Position numbers and translations under genes: made by a program. The notes beneath the pieces were generated by a model. That model saw nothing but the letters and a program-made list of their open reading frames with translations, did not search any database and had not been told where the DNA came from. From positions 22,533,859-22,597,858 of the forward strand of contig OX328099.1 of NCBI GenBank assembly GCA_946811185.2: a stretch of DNA of 64,000 nucleotides, given 5' to 3'. The stretch's first letter is position 1. Every line of letters begins with the position of its first letter. The stretch comes from Hippopus hippopus. Lineage: Eukaryota; Mollusca; Bivalvia; Cardiida; Cardiidae. Below are positions 44,748 through 56,289 of this stretch, in pieces.

Positions 44748-45260
44748 TAACCTTTTACCACACAATCCCAATGATCCCAAGACTTTCAAAAAACATTTGT
44801 AGAAAAGGACAAAATGCTGGTGATCAGCATTTTCTTCTTTTCCCATACTGTTTTCTACCTTGTCAAAGAACTTTAGTTTATTTGTATCAGCTTCAAATAA
44901 TTTGCCTGCACAAGCTTTCAATTTGAAATAGTCTAGAGTCTGTTGCCTAGTAAATGGTTTGCGAATATTAAGATTAAAAAAAAAAAATGACTCTCAGAAA
45001 AATTTTACTTGTCTGCAAATGATTAGACCAGTACAAAATTTTATCATCTGAGAGTTATCCCTTTATCAAAGAGTCCCAAATTCTAACTATCCCGAGGGAA
45101 AAAAGGGGTCTAGGAACACTGCTGGAAAAATAAGAAAATATTAATAAAGACAGTGTTTTCTACCCTTTCAAATAGACAAATTGATCTTTAGAGCTTGACT
45201 TTCTCATGTGCAAAATGCTTGTGAGTTGGTAGAGTGTAAAATTTTGTTGTTTGGTAAAGC
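44748..45260 (-). mobile_element. Two diverged family A MITEs
   Basis: 44748-44962 starts TTTAACCTTTTACCACACAA; 45056-45260 starts TTATCCCTTTATCAAAG and ends TTGTTTGGTAAAGC with most of the hairpin lost. Confidence 0.6.
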
Positions 45261-45529
45261 ACAAAGTGAGATTTATTAACCCAATGTTGTTTCACAGAAA
45301 TTAAAGCAGAAAATCTATACTCTCGGAAAAAAGAATTGTATTGAGCCACCTACTTGCAGACTCTCCATTGCGCAAATACCACAGACACCGTAAGCTTTAT
45401 CCTATAATATCCCTGAAGTTTTCTCCCGTATATGTTGTCTACAGATTTTTATACCATACACAGTCTTCCAATGCACATGTAAGACATTTTGATAACTTTA
45501 CCAAACAAATATAATTTTACTTGCCCATA

Positions 45530-45624
45530 TTAACTCTTTACCAAACGACAAAATTTTCCTACAATGTTTTCAAAAGGCTTCTTTGTCAGGGTCGTTAAAA
45601 GTCGGGATTGTGTGGTAAAGGGTT
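45530..45624 (+). mobile_element. 95-bp deletion derivative of family A
   Basis: TTAACTCTTTACCAAACGAC joins directly to CCTACAATGTTTTCAAAAGG and ends GTGTGGTAAAGGGTT. Both ends kept, hairpin gone. Confidence 0.8.
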
Positions 45625-45890
45625 GGCAGATAACAAATTAAATGTGGCTCAAATGATGGGATTTCTTTCATACAGTCAAGAAAACATTGTGGAAGGAGAA
45701 ACCTGGTTACCAGCATTTTATCCTTTTCCTCCAATTATCTAAAGAGTCGATGAAAGTCAAGATTGTTTGGTAACAGATTAACTCCTTTGTCGTCTGCAAA
45801 TGCTTTCTATATGGACGAGTCTAAAATTTTGTGGTCTGGTAAAGATTTAATAAGAATTACCACAAATAATGCAGATAAATAATAAATAGT

Positions 45891-46033
45891 CAACTGGTTG
45901 TGTGTGATATTAAAAAATCTGTCAATAGAATTGGGTGTGATGCTCTTGAAAAAACGAATCCGAAGGACGAGTTTTTTAACCACATCAAACCCCATTCGAG
46001 TCACAGATTTTAAATATCACACACAACCAGTTG
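45891..46033. repeat. 143-bp palindrome
   Basis: CAACTGGTTGTGTGTGATAT left, ATATCACACACAACCAGTTG right; inner arms AAAAAATCTGT and ACAGATTTTAAA. Followed by CCTGTTTATTACATTCC as after the 35771 palindrome. Confidence 0.82.
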
Positions 46034-46042
46034 ATTATCCTG

Positions 46043-46238
46043 TTTATTACATTCCTAATTCACCCTGTTTTATTCTAATAATTATCAAGAATGGTACAAA
46101 ATGAGCAATACAGGAAAAAAGTAGTTCCGGCAAACATTCTGAAACTATATTGTCACTAGTGATGATACCATAATTATTTTCACTAGTGGTGTTATTCACT
46201 GTGAAATCCAAGTAATTCACTGATAGGAATATAATAAA
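46043..46238. mobile_element. 196-bp element with TTTATTACATTCC inverted ends
   Basis: TTTATTACATTCC (46043-46055) and GGAATATAATAAA (46226-46238), 12 of 13 matching. The centre has CACTAGTGATG facing CACTAGTG. Non-coding. Confidence 0.62.
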
Positions 46239-46342
46239 TATCTTCATGACAAAGTACTGGATTATTTTCCAAGAAATAAGGCTATCTGAAAGCCACATCG
46301 ACACAAAATGACAGCTGTGCTGTGCTGTCTTTTTTGATTGAC

Positions 46343-46810
46343 TTAGCCCTTTACTACACAAGAAAATTTTGGACCTGCCCAAATTCAAATCATTTTCTGA
46401 CAGCAAACTTAAAAGTGGCTCAAATAACGGAATTTGTCTTTACAGGACAGAAAACATTGTTGACAAAAGAAAAGTGCTGATTCTCCTTTTCCCATGAAAA
46501 AACATAATGTTTTCAAAGGCTTTCTTCATCAGGGTTGGTAAAACTTTGGATTGTGTGGAAAAGGCTTAACTCTTTACCAAATGACAAAATTTTAGACTTG
46601 TCCAAATTCAAAGCATTTGCAGACAACAAAATAATCATGACTTAAAAAATGAAATATGTTTTGGGAAGGTAAAAAACATTGCGGAAAATGGAGAAAATGC
46701 TTTTTCTCCTTTTCCTGCAAGTTTTCAACCCTATCAAGGACAAAAACTGCGGCTTAAGACTATTATTGCTTTCGGACAAGTCTTAAATTTTGTCAACTGG
46801 TACAGAGATA
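46343..46810. mobile_element. Two family A MITEs, the second with two like ends
   Basis: 46343-46569 (+) and 46566-46810 share TTAA 46566-46569. The second starts TTAACTCTTTACCAAATGAC and ends CAAGTCTTAAATTTTGTC with AACTGGTACAGAG, so both ends are of the ACAAAATTTTAGAC type. Confidence 0.66.
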
Positions 46811-46874
46811 GCAGATTGCGTCAACCATATGCGAAGGGTGTCTCATTGCTTCAAGCTTAATTTAATCAACCTTT

Positions 46875-47010
46875 AACCCTTTGCTAATTAGTCCAATGTT
46901 TTACCACACTGGGGTCAAAATTCTGGGGGAAAAGGAGAAAGCACTGGTATTAAACCATCATTTTCTCCTTTCCCCTCCCTGCCATCTACCCTTTGTATGA
47001 CCATTGTAGT
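46875..47010 (-). mobile_element. Family A MITE fragment
   Basis: TTTAACCCTTTGCTAATTAG start, eroded core, ends near CCTTTGTATGACC. Confidence 0.5.
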
Positions 47011-47012
47011 TA

Positions 47013-47248
47013 TATAACCCTTTACAAGACGACAAAATTGTAGACTGGTCCAAATTGACAGCAGTAGCAGACAACAAAATTAAAGTGACTCAAAAATTGA
47101 AATTTGTTTTGAAATTTGGGAAGGGTAGAAAACATTGTGGGAAAAGGAGAAAATGTTGGTTACCAGCATTTTCTCCTTTTCCCACAATGGTTTCTACAGG
47201 CTTCTTTCACAGAGTCGTGAAAACCAGGGATTGTTTGGTAAAGACTTA
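47013..47248 (+). mobile_element. Family A MITE
   Basis: ATAACCCTTTACAAGACGAC start, TTTGGTAAAGACTTAA end, perfect core. Confidence 0.76.
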
Positions 47249-47340
47249 AGACATGTCTTATTTGTAGTTTGCAAATGCTTTGAATTTGGATAAGTCTACA
47301 GTTTTGACTTCTGGTAAATACTAAAATAATTGCTTCTAGC

Positions 47341-48012
47341 TTAATTCTTTACCAAACGACAAAATTTTAGACAAGTCCAAATTGAAAGCACTTGCAGACG
47401 ACAAAATAAACGTAACTCAAAAACTGAAATTTATTTCCAACAGGGTAGAAAACATTGTGGAAAAGGAGAAAATGCTGGTTACCAGCATTTTCTCCTTTTC
47501 CCACGTTTTCTATAGGCTTCTTTCTTAAGGTCGTTAAATGTCAGGATTGTGTGGTAAAGAGTAAATTCTTTACCACACAATCCCAAGTGTTTTCGACCGT
47601 AAAAAATTCATTTTGAAAACACTGTGAGAAAAGGAGAAAAAAACTGGTGAACAGCATTTTCACTTTGTCCCACAATGTTTTTTACCCTTCCAACGGTAAA
47701 TTTCTATTTTTAAGTCAATTAGTTTGTTGTCTGCAGAAACTTACAATTCAAACAAATCTAACAGTTTGGTAAAGGGGTTGATTACATTAACTCTCTCCCA
47801 AACGACAATATTTTAGAAAGGTCCAATTTGAAAGCACTTGCAGACAACATTTATATGGCATAAATGATGGGATTTGTATCAGATAATCTAGAAAACATTA
47901 AGGGAAATGGAGAAAATGCTGGTTACCAGCATTTTCTCCTTTTCCCACAATGTTTTCAATAGGCCTACTTCTCAGGGTCGTTAAAACTCAGGATTGTGTG
48001 GTAAAGGGTTAA
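47341..48012. mobile_element. Three family A MITEs in a row
   Basis: 47341-47565 (+), 47561-47782 (-) and 47787-48012 (+). The first two share the bases AAATTC where TTAA would be; the third is near perfect (GTGTGGTAAAGGGTTAA end). Confidence 0.75.
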
Positions 48013-48278
48013 CTCTTCATCTTTTTAATAACTCTTCAAGGAAGAGGGATTTTGTCAGAAAACATTGTTGAAAAAGGACAAAATGCCAGGAACAAGCATT
48101 TTCTCCTTATTCCACATTGTGTCCTCCTTATTAAAGAAAAAAACCATCTATAAATAATATACATGTAATATTGTTTACATATATGAAATTGCTTGTTACA
48201 ATTTCTTCTTTTGCCATCATGTTTTCAAGAGACATTTTTCCTCTCTGGGCAATGAAAACGCTAGGGACATGTACTTGG

Positions 48279-48480
48279 TTAACCCTTTACCACACAATCC
48301 TTATTTTTTAAAAACCTTGAGGAAGAAAGCAATTGAAAACACTGTGGGAACAGGAGAAAATGCTAGAAATATTTCTATTCTTTGAAACACAATTCCCATC
48401 ATTTGAGCCATAGTTTATTTGTTATCTACAAATACCTTGGATTTGGACAAGTCAAAAATTTTATAGTTTGGTAAAGAGAT
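48279..48480 (-). mobile_element. Family A MITE lacking second core arm
   Basis: TTAACCCTTTACCACACAAT start, GTTTGGTAAAGAGAT end; core stops after GGAGAAAATGCTAG. Confidence 0.68.
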
Positions 48481-48628
48481 CAGGGTTCAATATCTCAATG
48501 ACATAATTATACCTGTCAATCAAAACCGATTTCTTTATGTTTGTGCATTGAGGAAATGCTGGGAGCATTTACACCAGGAAATCTTCCCCATATTTCACTT
48601 TACTCTATTCCAAACAGTAATTGTACTC

Positions 48629-48859
48629 TTAACTCTTTACCAAACAACAAATTTTTTTGTACTGGACCAAATTCAAAGCATCTGCAGACAACAAATTAAA
48701 TCTTGTTAATATGATGATTTCTGACTTTGATAGGGTAGAAAATATTGTGGGAAAAGGAGAAAATGCTGGTTACCAGCATCTTCGTCTTTTCCCACAATGT
48801 TTTCTATAGGCTTCTTTCTCAGGGTCGTGAAAAGTCTGAATTGTTTGGTAAAGAGTTAA
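48629..48859 (+). mobile_element. Family A MITE
   Basis: TTAACTCTTTACCAAACAAC start, TTTGGTAAAGAGTTAA end. Confidence 0.77.
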
Positions 48860-48934
48860 TCAGTTGAAACAACAATGGTGTAGACTGTAGACTTATCCAA
48901 ATTGAAAGATTTTGCAGACAACAAAATGAAATAC

Positions 48935-50320
48935 CGTCAGATGCCCCAACTGCACCCATGTCCTAATCCGCAACCTTTCTTTGTTTTCGTCAAAATCTTG
49001 TGATGTTTCAGCATGCACAAGACTGACAGTGAGAAAATATTTTACTACATCAGAGTAAATGATTTTCAACCCAAAATGAGATCTAAGCAGATATTTCTTT
49101 CAACTTTAATGTCTTCTTACTGTTTTTCTCTGTATTTTTGTAATGCATTTTTTTCCCTCTAAAATCATAAATTACGAAGGTTAACTCATCTGGAGCACTT
49201 CATCTTCAAATTTTTACATTTTATGAATGAAATCATATAGGAAAAAAATTTTCACTAAGGCCAAGCATATTTTTATAGATATCTTTTGGTCCCAGTCTTC
49301 AACTGATATTTGCTTTCTCCATTTTCATTTTAGCCAAACTAACAGAAGATGGTAAGAAGAAACACAATATTCCCACGATGCACTTGTTAAAGCTTACCAA
49401 GAAATTGTAGAGAAGATGAACATGCATGTAAAAAGAGCTGTTAAATATTTAATGTACATCGCACCACTCTCAAGTACAGATTATCAGAAAAGTGGATCAT
49501 ATAAAAACAACGGCAAACTATTGGAGTTATTTATTTTAAAACAGTTCAGTGTTAAAGTTACATTTGTTAAAAAACCATTAACATCAATAAGTTTGCCTTA
49601 TATTTTATACTTTGGAGAACTTTGGTACACCATGGGGGGGGGGGGGGGTATTGTCTCTTCATGGTTCTGTTCCGAGATCAAGCTTAGAGAGGCGCAGTTT
49701 GGGCATCCGAAGGGATATAGTTCAAATGTTTGGAAAATTTGTCTTTAACCGGTAGACACCATTATGCTACAGGAACAAATGCTGGATCCGACGAGATGTA
49801 GGGGGTTAAAACTACCAGTAAAGTACATGTACCCGAAAATAGTTTATCCGAATGTTGTGTAAGTTGTGTTCAGTCCAACATTTTATACTAAATCTACCAT
49901 CCAAATACCTAGATGACTTTTGTGGCTGTCTACGTATGACCAGTTTGAATCCGGGCTACCTTCCTTCTGTTCAACCTGTCCAGGGCCTGTTGTTTATCAG
50001 TGTCAAGCAGGATAACCTTTTTTTTTTGTGGTCAAACGTGATGCGTAAATTTACTAGGTTGTACCGGATCAGTATTAATCACCGGATATTCTTTTAAGGG
50101 TCTGTTTGATTGGGTTTTCCCTCACTGTAAACGGTGTATTTCAGTCATATCATTTATGAGCTCATGTTATATTATCGTGACAGGTGACCTACTTTTTCTT
50201 TGAAGAATATTGAGTAAGGGTCTGCAGTACCTTGTCAAGGGACACTCTGAAATGACAACCAGTACCGGCAAAGTTTAACCCAAGAACCTGTTGGAACTTT
50301 CGTGAAGCACTTAAAAAAGT
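48935..50320. other. No gene or clear repeat recognised
   Basis: This is AT-rich intergenic sequence. The only notable item is a run of 15 G at 49634-49648. The short open frames here show no conserved features. Confidence 0.5.
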
Positions 50321-50776
50321 CAAAACCCTTCACCCATACAGTCTCATGACCAAAGAACCTGTGGCAGAAGACTTAAATGAAAACATTGAGGGAAAAGGAG
50401 AAAATGCTAGAAAATAGTGTTTTCTCCTTTCCTCATAGTTTACATCTTTCACAAATAAATTCTACATGAGCTACATTTCATTTGTTGTCTACAAATACTT
50501 TAATTTGGATTGGACGAGTCTTAAATAGTCTAAAAATCATCTTGTCTGGTGAAGACTTAACCCTTTACCTCACAATTCCAATTTTCAACCCTTCCAAAAA
50601 CATTGTGGGAAAAGGAGAAAAGAGCAAGTAACCAGCATTTTCTCCTTTTCCCAAAATGTTTTCTTAACTTCAAGAGTCAAATCCAATCACCTGATTCATG
50701 AATATTTTTAAAAGTTGTAGTCTGCAGATGCTTTAAATTTGGACTAGCCTATATTTTTGTTGTATGGTTAAGATTA
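50321..50776 (-). mobile_element. Two family A MITEs sharing TTAA 50557-50560
   Basis: Same orientation head to tail. The second starts TTAACCCTTTACCTCACAAT and ends TGTATGGTTAAGATTAA. Confidence 0.68.
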
Positions 50777-51104
50777 AACCCCATTATACCTTGTACTAAG
50801 ATTTCATAAAACTTTTTGGACTTTCCTGTCAAATCTAAGGAGTTCTTCCTAATTATGAATAAGGACAGGCTTATAAAAGGAAAAAAGCAGACACCATACA
50901 GTGTGTTTGAAAGAAGATACAATTTATTCTGTATATAATTGTATGCATACATGTGTGTGTGGTTGTAATTACATGATAAAGATACATATTTTTTGCCTTT
51001 TATTGAGAAAGTGCATTTGAGATTAGGGTTATTTCTTCTTTTGTAAGATGTTGTGAAATAGCATCTCATCCGTTTGTTTAAAATAAACTTAAGGATCTAA
51101 TTTG

Positions 51105-51318
51105 TTAACCTTCAACAAACTATCCTGGTTTTAACAACCCTGAGAAAGATAGCGTGAGAAAAGGAGAAAATGCTGGTACACTGTAATTAAGACTTTCTTC
51201 TTTTCCCACAATTTTCTAGATATCCTTCCTCAGATAATTCCTATTATCTGAACAACATTAACTTGATGTCTGCAAATGTTTTCAATTTGGATGAGTCTAA
51301 TATTTTGTTATCTAGCGT
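51105..51318 (-). mobile_element. Diverged family A MITE
   Basis: TTAACCTTCAACAAACTATC start; TATTTTGTTATCTAGCG end; hairpin partly lost. Confidence 0.55.
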
Positions 51319-51644
51319 AGACTAAGAAGTCATCAAAAATACCTGTAGTTGAGAAAAACTTGAATGTTTTATGTGTTATATCAGTTGCATAACACAGTAT
51401 AACATAAAAGCCTCTTTCAGATCGTTCTTTCAGGGCTGTTGAGGAGTTTGATGGGTCAGTGAAATTGTTAAATTACATTGGCTTTTATGCCGGCAATATT
51501 CCTGAAAAACTGGACTGACTTTTGTACCTTTTTGCCAATTTAGTTTATTTATCTTACATTGAATTTTACTCAACCTTTAGAGTTTTTATCCCTAGGCTAA
51601 CATGTGATGAAAACTTACTGGAAACTAAGTATAGGCATGTGTTA

Positions 51645-51870
51645 GAATTAGACCTGTCCTTGTTGAAAGCATTTTGCTGACGACAAAATAAGTGTGCTTC
51701 AACTAATGGAATTTGTCTGTGAAAGTGAATAAAACATTGACGAAAGGAGAACATTTTGTTTACCAGTATTTTCTCTTTTTCCTACTAAGCTTTCAAAAGC
51801 TTAATTTTCTAAAGCTCAATTTTAAAAACCTTCATCTTTGCACAGGATTGTTTGGTACAGGCTAAACCCT
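51645..51870 (+). mobile_element. Diverged family A MITE
   Basis: GACCTGTCCTTGTTGAAAGC left arm and GATTGTTTGGTACAGGCTAAA right end; core weak. Confidence 0.55.
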
Positions 51871-51872
51871 TG

Positions 51873-51985
51873 AAGTATCTTTCATTATCTCTGCTGTCTT
51901 TACATCTACAGTAGAACAAGATCAGATAGCACAAACTATGCAAGCTGATTCTCAGTCTACACCATCCAATTTGCTAGGATAACCT
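51873..51985. mobile_element. Family B MITE, diverged
   Basis: CAAGATCAGATAGCACA faces GCAAGCTGATTCTCAGTCTAC; lies just downstream of the CLIC/DHAR polyadenylation signals. Confidence 0.5.
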
Positions 51986-52012
51986 AATCTTGACAATGAA
52001 CTTACGACAGTT

Positions 52013-52047
52013 TTTATTTTAGGCTAAACAAGTGAGTTGGGTTTATT
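52013..52047 (-). promoter_or_regulatory. Candidate polyadenylation signals of the CLIC/DHAR gene
   Basis: Two AATAAA hexamers on the minus strand, at 52047-52042 and 52018-52013, lie 64 and 93 bases after the stop codon. The distance and duplication suit a short 3' UTR. Inferred from sequence only. Confidence 0.55.
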
Positions 52048-52110
52048 TGACCTTTCATTGGTTTGATCACTTTATATACTGTATATAGTTAATTTGATCT
52101 GTTGAAAAAT

Positions 52111-52806
52111 TTACACATGTTTACTCCAGCCCCATATAAACTGTTCATCGTCTGGACAGGTGACTTTAAACACCTCTGTCTCCTGTCCATGTCTAAGGTA
52201 TTCATGTAAGGCATCAAACTCTGCTGGTATATCAAAGTCTTTAAACTCTTTCCCAGCCACTAACACATGCTTCAGCTTTGGCAGAATTTGACAATCCACT
52301 TCACACAGTGAGTCACCCATTAGATATCTCCCATCTGTCTTTTTCTCTTTCAAAAACATGTTTAACTTCATGAGTTCATTCGACAGGGCATCCTTCAATT
52401 CATCAGCTTTACTGTTATCTTTGTTTTTCATCATGGCAGCGAATTTTGGAAAAATTCCCGAACAAGCGTCTGTTGCTTCAGAAAGTAAATCCTTATTTTC
52501 CATGGTGCCTGCTTTGCCATCAATGTTTTGGATGTATTTTGTTATGTCCCCTGAATCAGCAATAACTTTATTTTCTTTGTTATCAATCATTACAGGAACT
52601 TTGCCTTCCGGGTTTAGTTTCAGGAAGTACTCAGGTTTATTTGTAGTATCAACATACACAATTTCTAAGTCTGATTGATTCAGTTTCATTCTAGCAAACA
52701 TGTTGGCTCTTTGTGAAAATGGACAATCACCAAGACATTTGCCATCTTTTCCAGCTTTGACATACAGTTGAAATCTTGCTCCAGTTGCCATAGCTCTCTC
52801 TACCAT
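52111..52806 (-). CDS. CLIC/DHAR-type glutathione S-transferase superfamily protein
   Basis: The 231-aa CDS is uninterrupted. Seen: an N-terminal thioredoxin fold with the hallmark CPFSQR at 28-33 (catalytic Cys28), the cis-Pro segment GKVPVMI near 88-94, then an all-helical C-terminal domain with DCQILPKL and a tail starting TCPDDE. Known: CPFSQR is shared by chloride intracellular channel proteins (CLICs) and plant dehydroascorbate reductases; both use this Cys for glutathione-dependent redox chemistry, and CLICs can also insert into membranes. The TCPDDE tail and LPKLKHV resemble CLICs, but 231 aa is short for a CLIC and the usual N-terminal TM-like segment is weak, so enzyme or channel cannot be decided. 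The ATG lies immediately after a good acceptor (tctcattgtag), so at least one upstream exon, probably non-coding, should exist. Neighbours give no clue to its role. Confidence 0.88.
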   Translation of the reverse strand: MVERAMATGARFQLYVKAGKDGKCLGDCPFSQRANMFARMKLNQSDLEIVYVDTTNKPEYFLKLNPEGKVPVMIDNKENKVIADSGDITKYIQNIDGKAGTMENKDLLSEATDACSGIFPKFAAMMKNKDNSKADELKDALSNELMKLNMFLKEKKTDGRYLMGDSLCEVDCQILPKLKHVLVAGKEFKDFDIPAEFDALHEYLRHGQETEVFKVTCPDDEQFIWGWSKHV

Positions 52807-52969
52807 CTACAATGAGAGAAAGTATTTCTTTCATCAGTTTCAAACCCAATTAACAATTTACCACAATGACAAGACAAAATTTAAAACTAGTTATTTTGAA
52901 AGCATTTGTGAATGACAAATTAAACATGTTATTTTTTTTATATCATTATGAACATTTAAGTAGTTTAAA

Positions 52970-53762
52970 CAAGTGGGCCATGATGGCCCTGAAGTCGCTC
53001 ACCTGAGTCTTTTGAACAAAAATGACCCATTTTCAATCTCTTCTGAGATATTATGACAAACATTCTACCAAGATTTTCATGAGTATTTGACTGAAAATGT
53101 GGTCTCTGGAGCATACACAAGGTTTTTTGAAGATTTGAATCAGTGACCTAGTTATTGACCCGACATGACCCATTTGCAAACTGGTCCAAGAAATCAAGAC
53201 AAACATTCTGACCAAGTTTCATGAGAATTGCACTAAAAAAGTGGCCTCCAGAGCGTACACAAGGTTTTTCTAAGATTTGACCTACTGACCTAGTTTTTTA
53301 CCCAGCATGACCCATTTTCGAACTTGAGCAAGGTATCAAGACAAACATTTTGACCAATTTTCAAGATTTTTGGACTGAAAATGTGGCTTCTAGGGCATAC
53401 AAAAGGTTTTTCTAAGATTTGACCTAGTGACCTAGTTTTAGATCTGACATGACCCATTTTCAAACTCGTCCGAGGTATCATCAAGACAAACATTCTGACC
53501 AATTTTCAAGAGTTTGGACTGAAAATGTGGCTTGTGCAGCGTACATAACGTTTTTCTAAGATTTGACCTAGTGACCTTGTTTTTAACCCCACATGACCCA
53601 TTATGGAATGCATCCGAGATATAATCAAGACAAACATTCTGACCAAGTTTCACGAGTATCGGACTGAAAATGTGGCCTCTAGAGCGTACACAAGGTAAAA
53701 GTTGACATTGGACGACGCCGGACACAGCATGATCACAAAAGCTCACCTCGAGCACTTTGCTA
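52970..53762 (-). mobile_element. Family C element, relative of 20324-22922
   Basis: CAAGTGGGCCATGATGGCCC then TCGCTCACCTGAG at the low end; AGCTCACCTCGAGCACTTTGCTAA at the high end. About five 145-bp core units. It lies upstream of the CLIC/DHAR coding exon, probably in its first intron. Confidence 0.76.
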
Positions 53763-53799
53763 AAAACAAATTAGTCATTTTAAATGTCATAATTTAAAA

Positions 53800-54022
53800 G
53801 GCCATTGTTTGTTTGGTTGTAAACATCCTTTTTCAATATTATTTCAGTGATATCGTGGTGGCCAGTGCTCCTGTCAATGCATTCCTGGAGTTTCTTTTAC
53901 AAGTACTCTGCACAATATTCTTCCCCAGCCACTGGCTGCTTTCCTACCATCCGTCATCAAGACAATGGTCAGTGGTAAGAGAATGTATCCTGCTGCAAGG
54001 ATTATCATCAATTATCAGAGAG

Positions 54023-54056
<34 letters not shown>

Positions 54057-54165
54057 CGGGGGGGGGGGGGGGGGGGGGGGTTTGTGTATCTGTCTATCTG
54101 AACCAGCAACCCCCTGATTTAGAGTCCTGTATGCTACCAACTACACTACACGGCTCAGCATTTAA
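53800..54165 (-). mobile_element. Antisense SINE, second family, with long A and G runs
   Basis: It has the same body as 29631-29905 and 44450-44720 (GTGGCCAGTGCTCCTGTC, CCTGGAGTTTCTTTTACAAG). The tRNA-like head at 54090-54160 contains TAGTGTAGTTGG and GGTTCAGATAG on the minus strand. Between body and head lie 33 A (54023-54055), GC, and 23 G (54058-54080). Confidence 0.68.
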
Positions 54166-54474
54166 AAGGCATTTATATAACTCTTCCAAAAAACTAGTGT
54201 TGGGCAATTGGTTTAAAATCACAATCGATTATCGCTTTATAATCGGAAGAGCAAACCAACTAGCTATCGATTGTACAATCAGTTTCTCCATTTAACTGAG
54301 AATTGCCTTTTTGCTTTAAATACTGTGACAATTTGTCTACATGTTTATAAAGATGTAAGATGTTATGTTTTGTTCTTTGAATATCAAAGAAAATACTTTA
54401 CCATTAAATTCTTTTTTTTATTTAATACCCTTTATTTTGGTCCTTAAGTCTCAATTTCCAAAACAGTTGAAAAA

Positions 54475-55545
54475 CAAGAGGGCCATGATGGCCCTGTATC
54501 GCTCCACTGGCTTTTTAACCCTTTACCACACAAATCGAAGTGTTAATGACCCTGAAAGAGAAGGCTTTCAAAAACATCGTGAGAAAAGGACAACATGTTG
54601 TCAGCCAGTATTTTCTTCTTTTCTCACAACGTTTCCTAACCTAACAAAGACAGAAAGTCATTTAAGCTACATTCGTCTTTTTGCAATGGCTTTATACTTG
54701 GTACAGTAAAAAAAAAATTGTCATTTCTTAAAGAGTAAAATTAACGTATCATGCGTTTAATTGGCATTGACAGAGACATACAGAATAAAAAGTCTGTATG
54801 GTAATAAACTTACTTTGAAAACATAACCTCCACCCTGCCCACCAAACAAAAACAGTCATATCTTTTTAAATGCAAAGATAATGTCAGTGAATACAAGCAG
54901 GTTTATTCATTAGCATGAAAGGTCAAGGTCTGAAAAAATTTGAGTGATAGGACCCTTACTTTAAATTAAACATTCCATTCATGTGAGCATAACCATTAGC
55001 ATCAAAATAAATCACTCTCCCTTAAAACAGAACATTTCCTGTCCCAAAAACTTGAATACCAAACTCCAATAATGTATAACTGCAGTTTGATAATCAAGGG
55101 AGGTAAATAGTAACAAACTTTATCTTGTATAACAGGAGTTATTTCCTTGATTACTATTTTAAATTACAGTCACTGTATAAGCCCATGTTAAACTTGTTAT
55201 CTCCGGGGCAGAGCGAATTTTGACCCCAGGGCTATAATATGAAGGAATTTGATAGAGGTCCATTAGATAAAGCTACATGCCAAATTTGGTAGCCCTGGGC
55301 CTTATAGTTTCAGACAAGAAGATTTTCAAAGATGTTCAATATTTTTCAATGTTGTTGCCATGGAAACCAGAGTTTTTGAAGGAATCAAATTCTCTCAAGG
55401 AATTCTAAAGAGGACCATGGCAGGATCATTTCTGTGAAGTTTCATCAAATTTGGATGGGTAGTTTCAGAGAAGAAGTTTGAAAGAAAAGTTAACAAAGTT
55501 AACGCACTGACGGACGCACAACAGACGCCGGGCCATGACATAAGC
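54475..55545 (-). mobile_element. Family C element, uninterrupted relative of 12598-14919
   Basis: Low end CAAGAGGGCCATGATGGCCC then TCGCTCCACTGGC; the reverse complement follows 14919-14256 and then 13071-12650 without a gap. It contains the same family A MITE (54518-54680). The terminal TTAGCTCCACTGGCC is missing at the high end. Confidence 0.74.
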
Positions 55546-55619
55546 TTCAAGCATTTGGCATTTGCAGACGACAATCCCCCCCCTCCCCGTCCCTCCCGTC
55601 TGTTATAGATCTTTCATTT

Positions 55620-56280
55620 CATTAAACAAACAATTTTTTCACTCATAGAGATTTTAGCTTCCAGTTATTGTTTTATTCAGAGATTTATGTAAATTCACTA
55701 TCTAAGTTCATTCATAAAGATGAATAGATAGTTTGAAGTGCCTCTGATCGGACGATGCCACACTGATCATTGTAGTGTCATGGGTTTTCACGGGTTTTTT
55801 TTTGGCTATCTATTTTTCATGTCTGTTAATTTTTGGAGTGTTACGGCATGATTTGACATGTATTTGTCTTTTAGAATAGAAGATAACCTTGAAATTTGTC
55901 ATTTTACACTGGATAAGAGGATTAACACCTTTATTACATTTTCATAAATGACTCGCCAGCATGACTAGCTGTGATAAACAGAGCCGCGTGTGTTCTTCTC
56001 ATTAATACTGATCATGTTCATCAAAGCCCCTATTTCTGCCGGATGCACTCCAGCTAGTGTAAATGAAGCTTTAAGAAGATAATTTCACGCGTCAGATTGA
56101 CATTTAGGAAGATATTTTTGAGCGTCAAAGAAGAGTCATTTCAAATTTCCAGGCGTCAAGCGTCAAATCCGGGGTCAAATGAGAATCCTGCTGAATTAGC
56201 AAGTTTTGTCAAGACAGATATGGACAAAAATTCTTGCTCATTTCCGGCCAAGTTTCGTGTTTATTGTACACCATGTTGAA
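55620..56280 (+). repeat. Block X homologue
   Basis: Diverged copy of the core of 13072-14255 (GAAGTGCCTCTGATCGGACG, GTGTCATGGGTTTTCACGG, TGTGATAAACAG). Confidence 0.6.
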
Positions 56281-56289
56281 TCAAAGAGT

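Noticed and set aside
52358..52678. 106-codon plus-strand open frame
   Set aside because: Antisense shadow of the CLIC/DHAR coding exon.
53813..54295. 160-codon open frame with poly-Lys and poly-Gly
   Set aside because: It runs through an antisense SINE and the A33/G23 runs; no domain, no splice sites.
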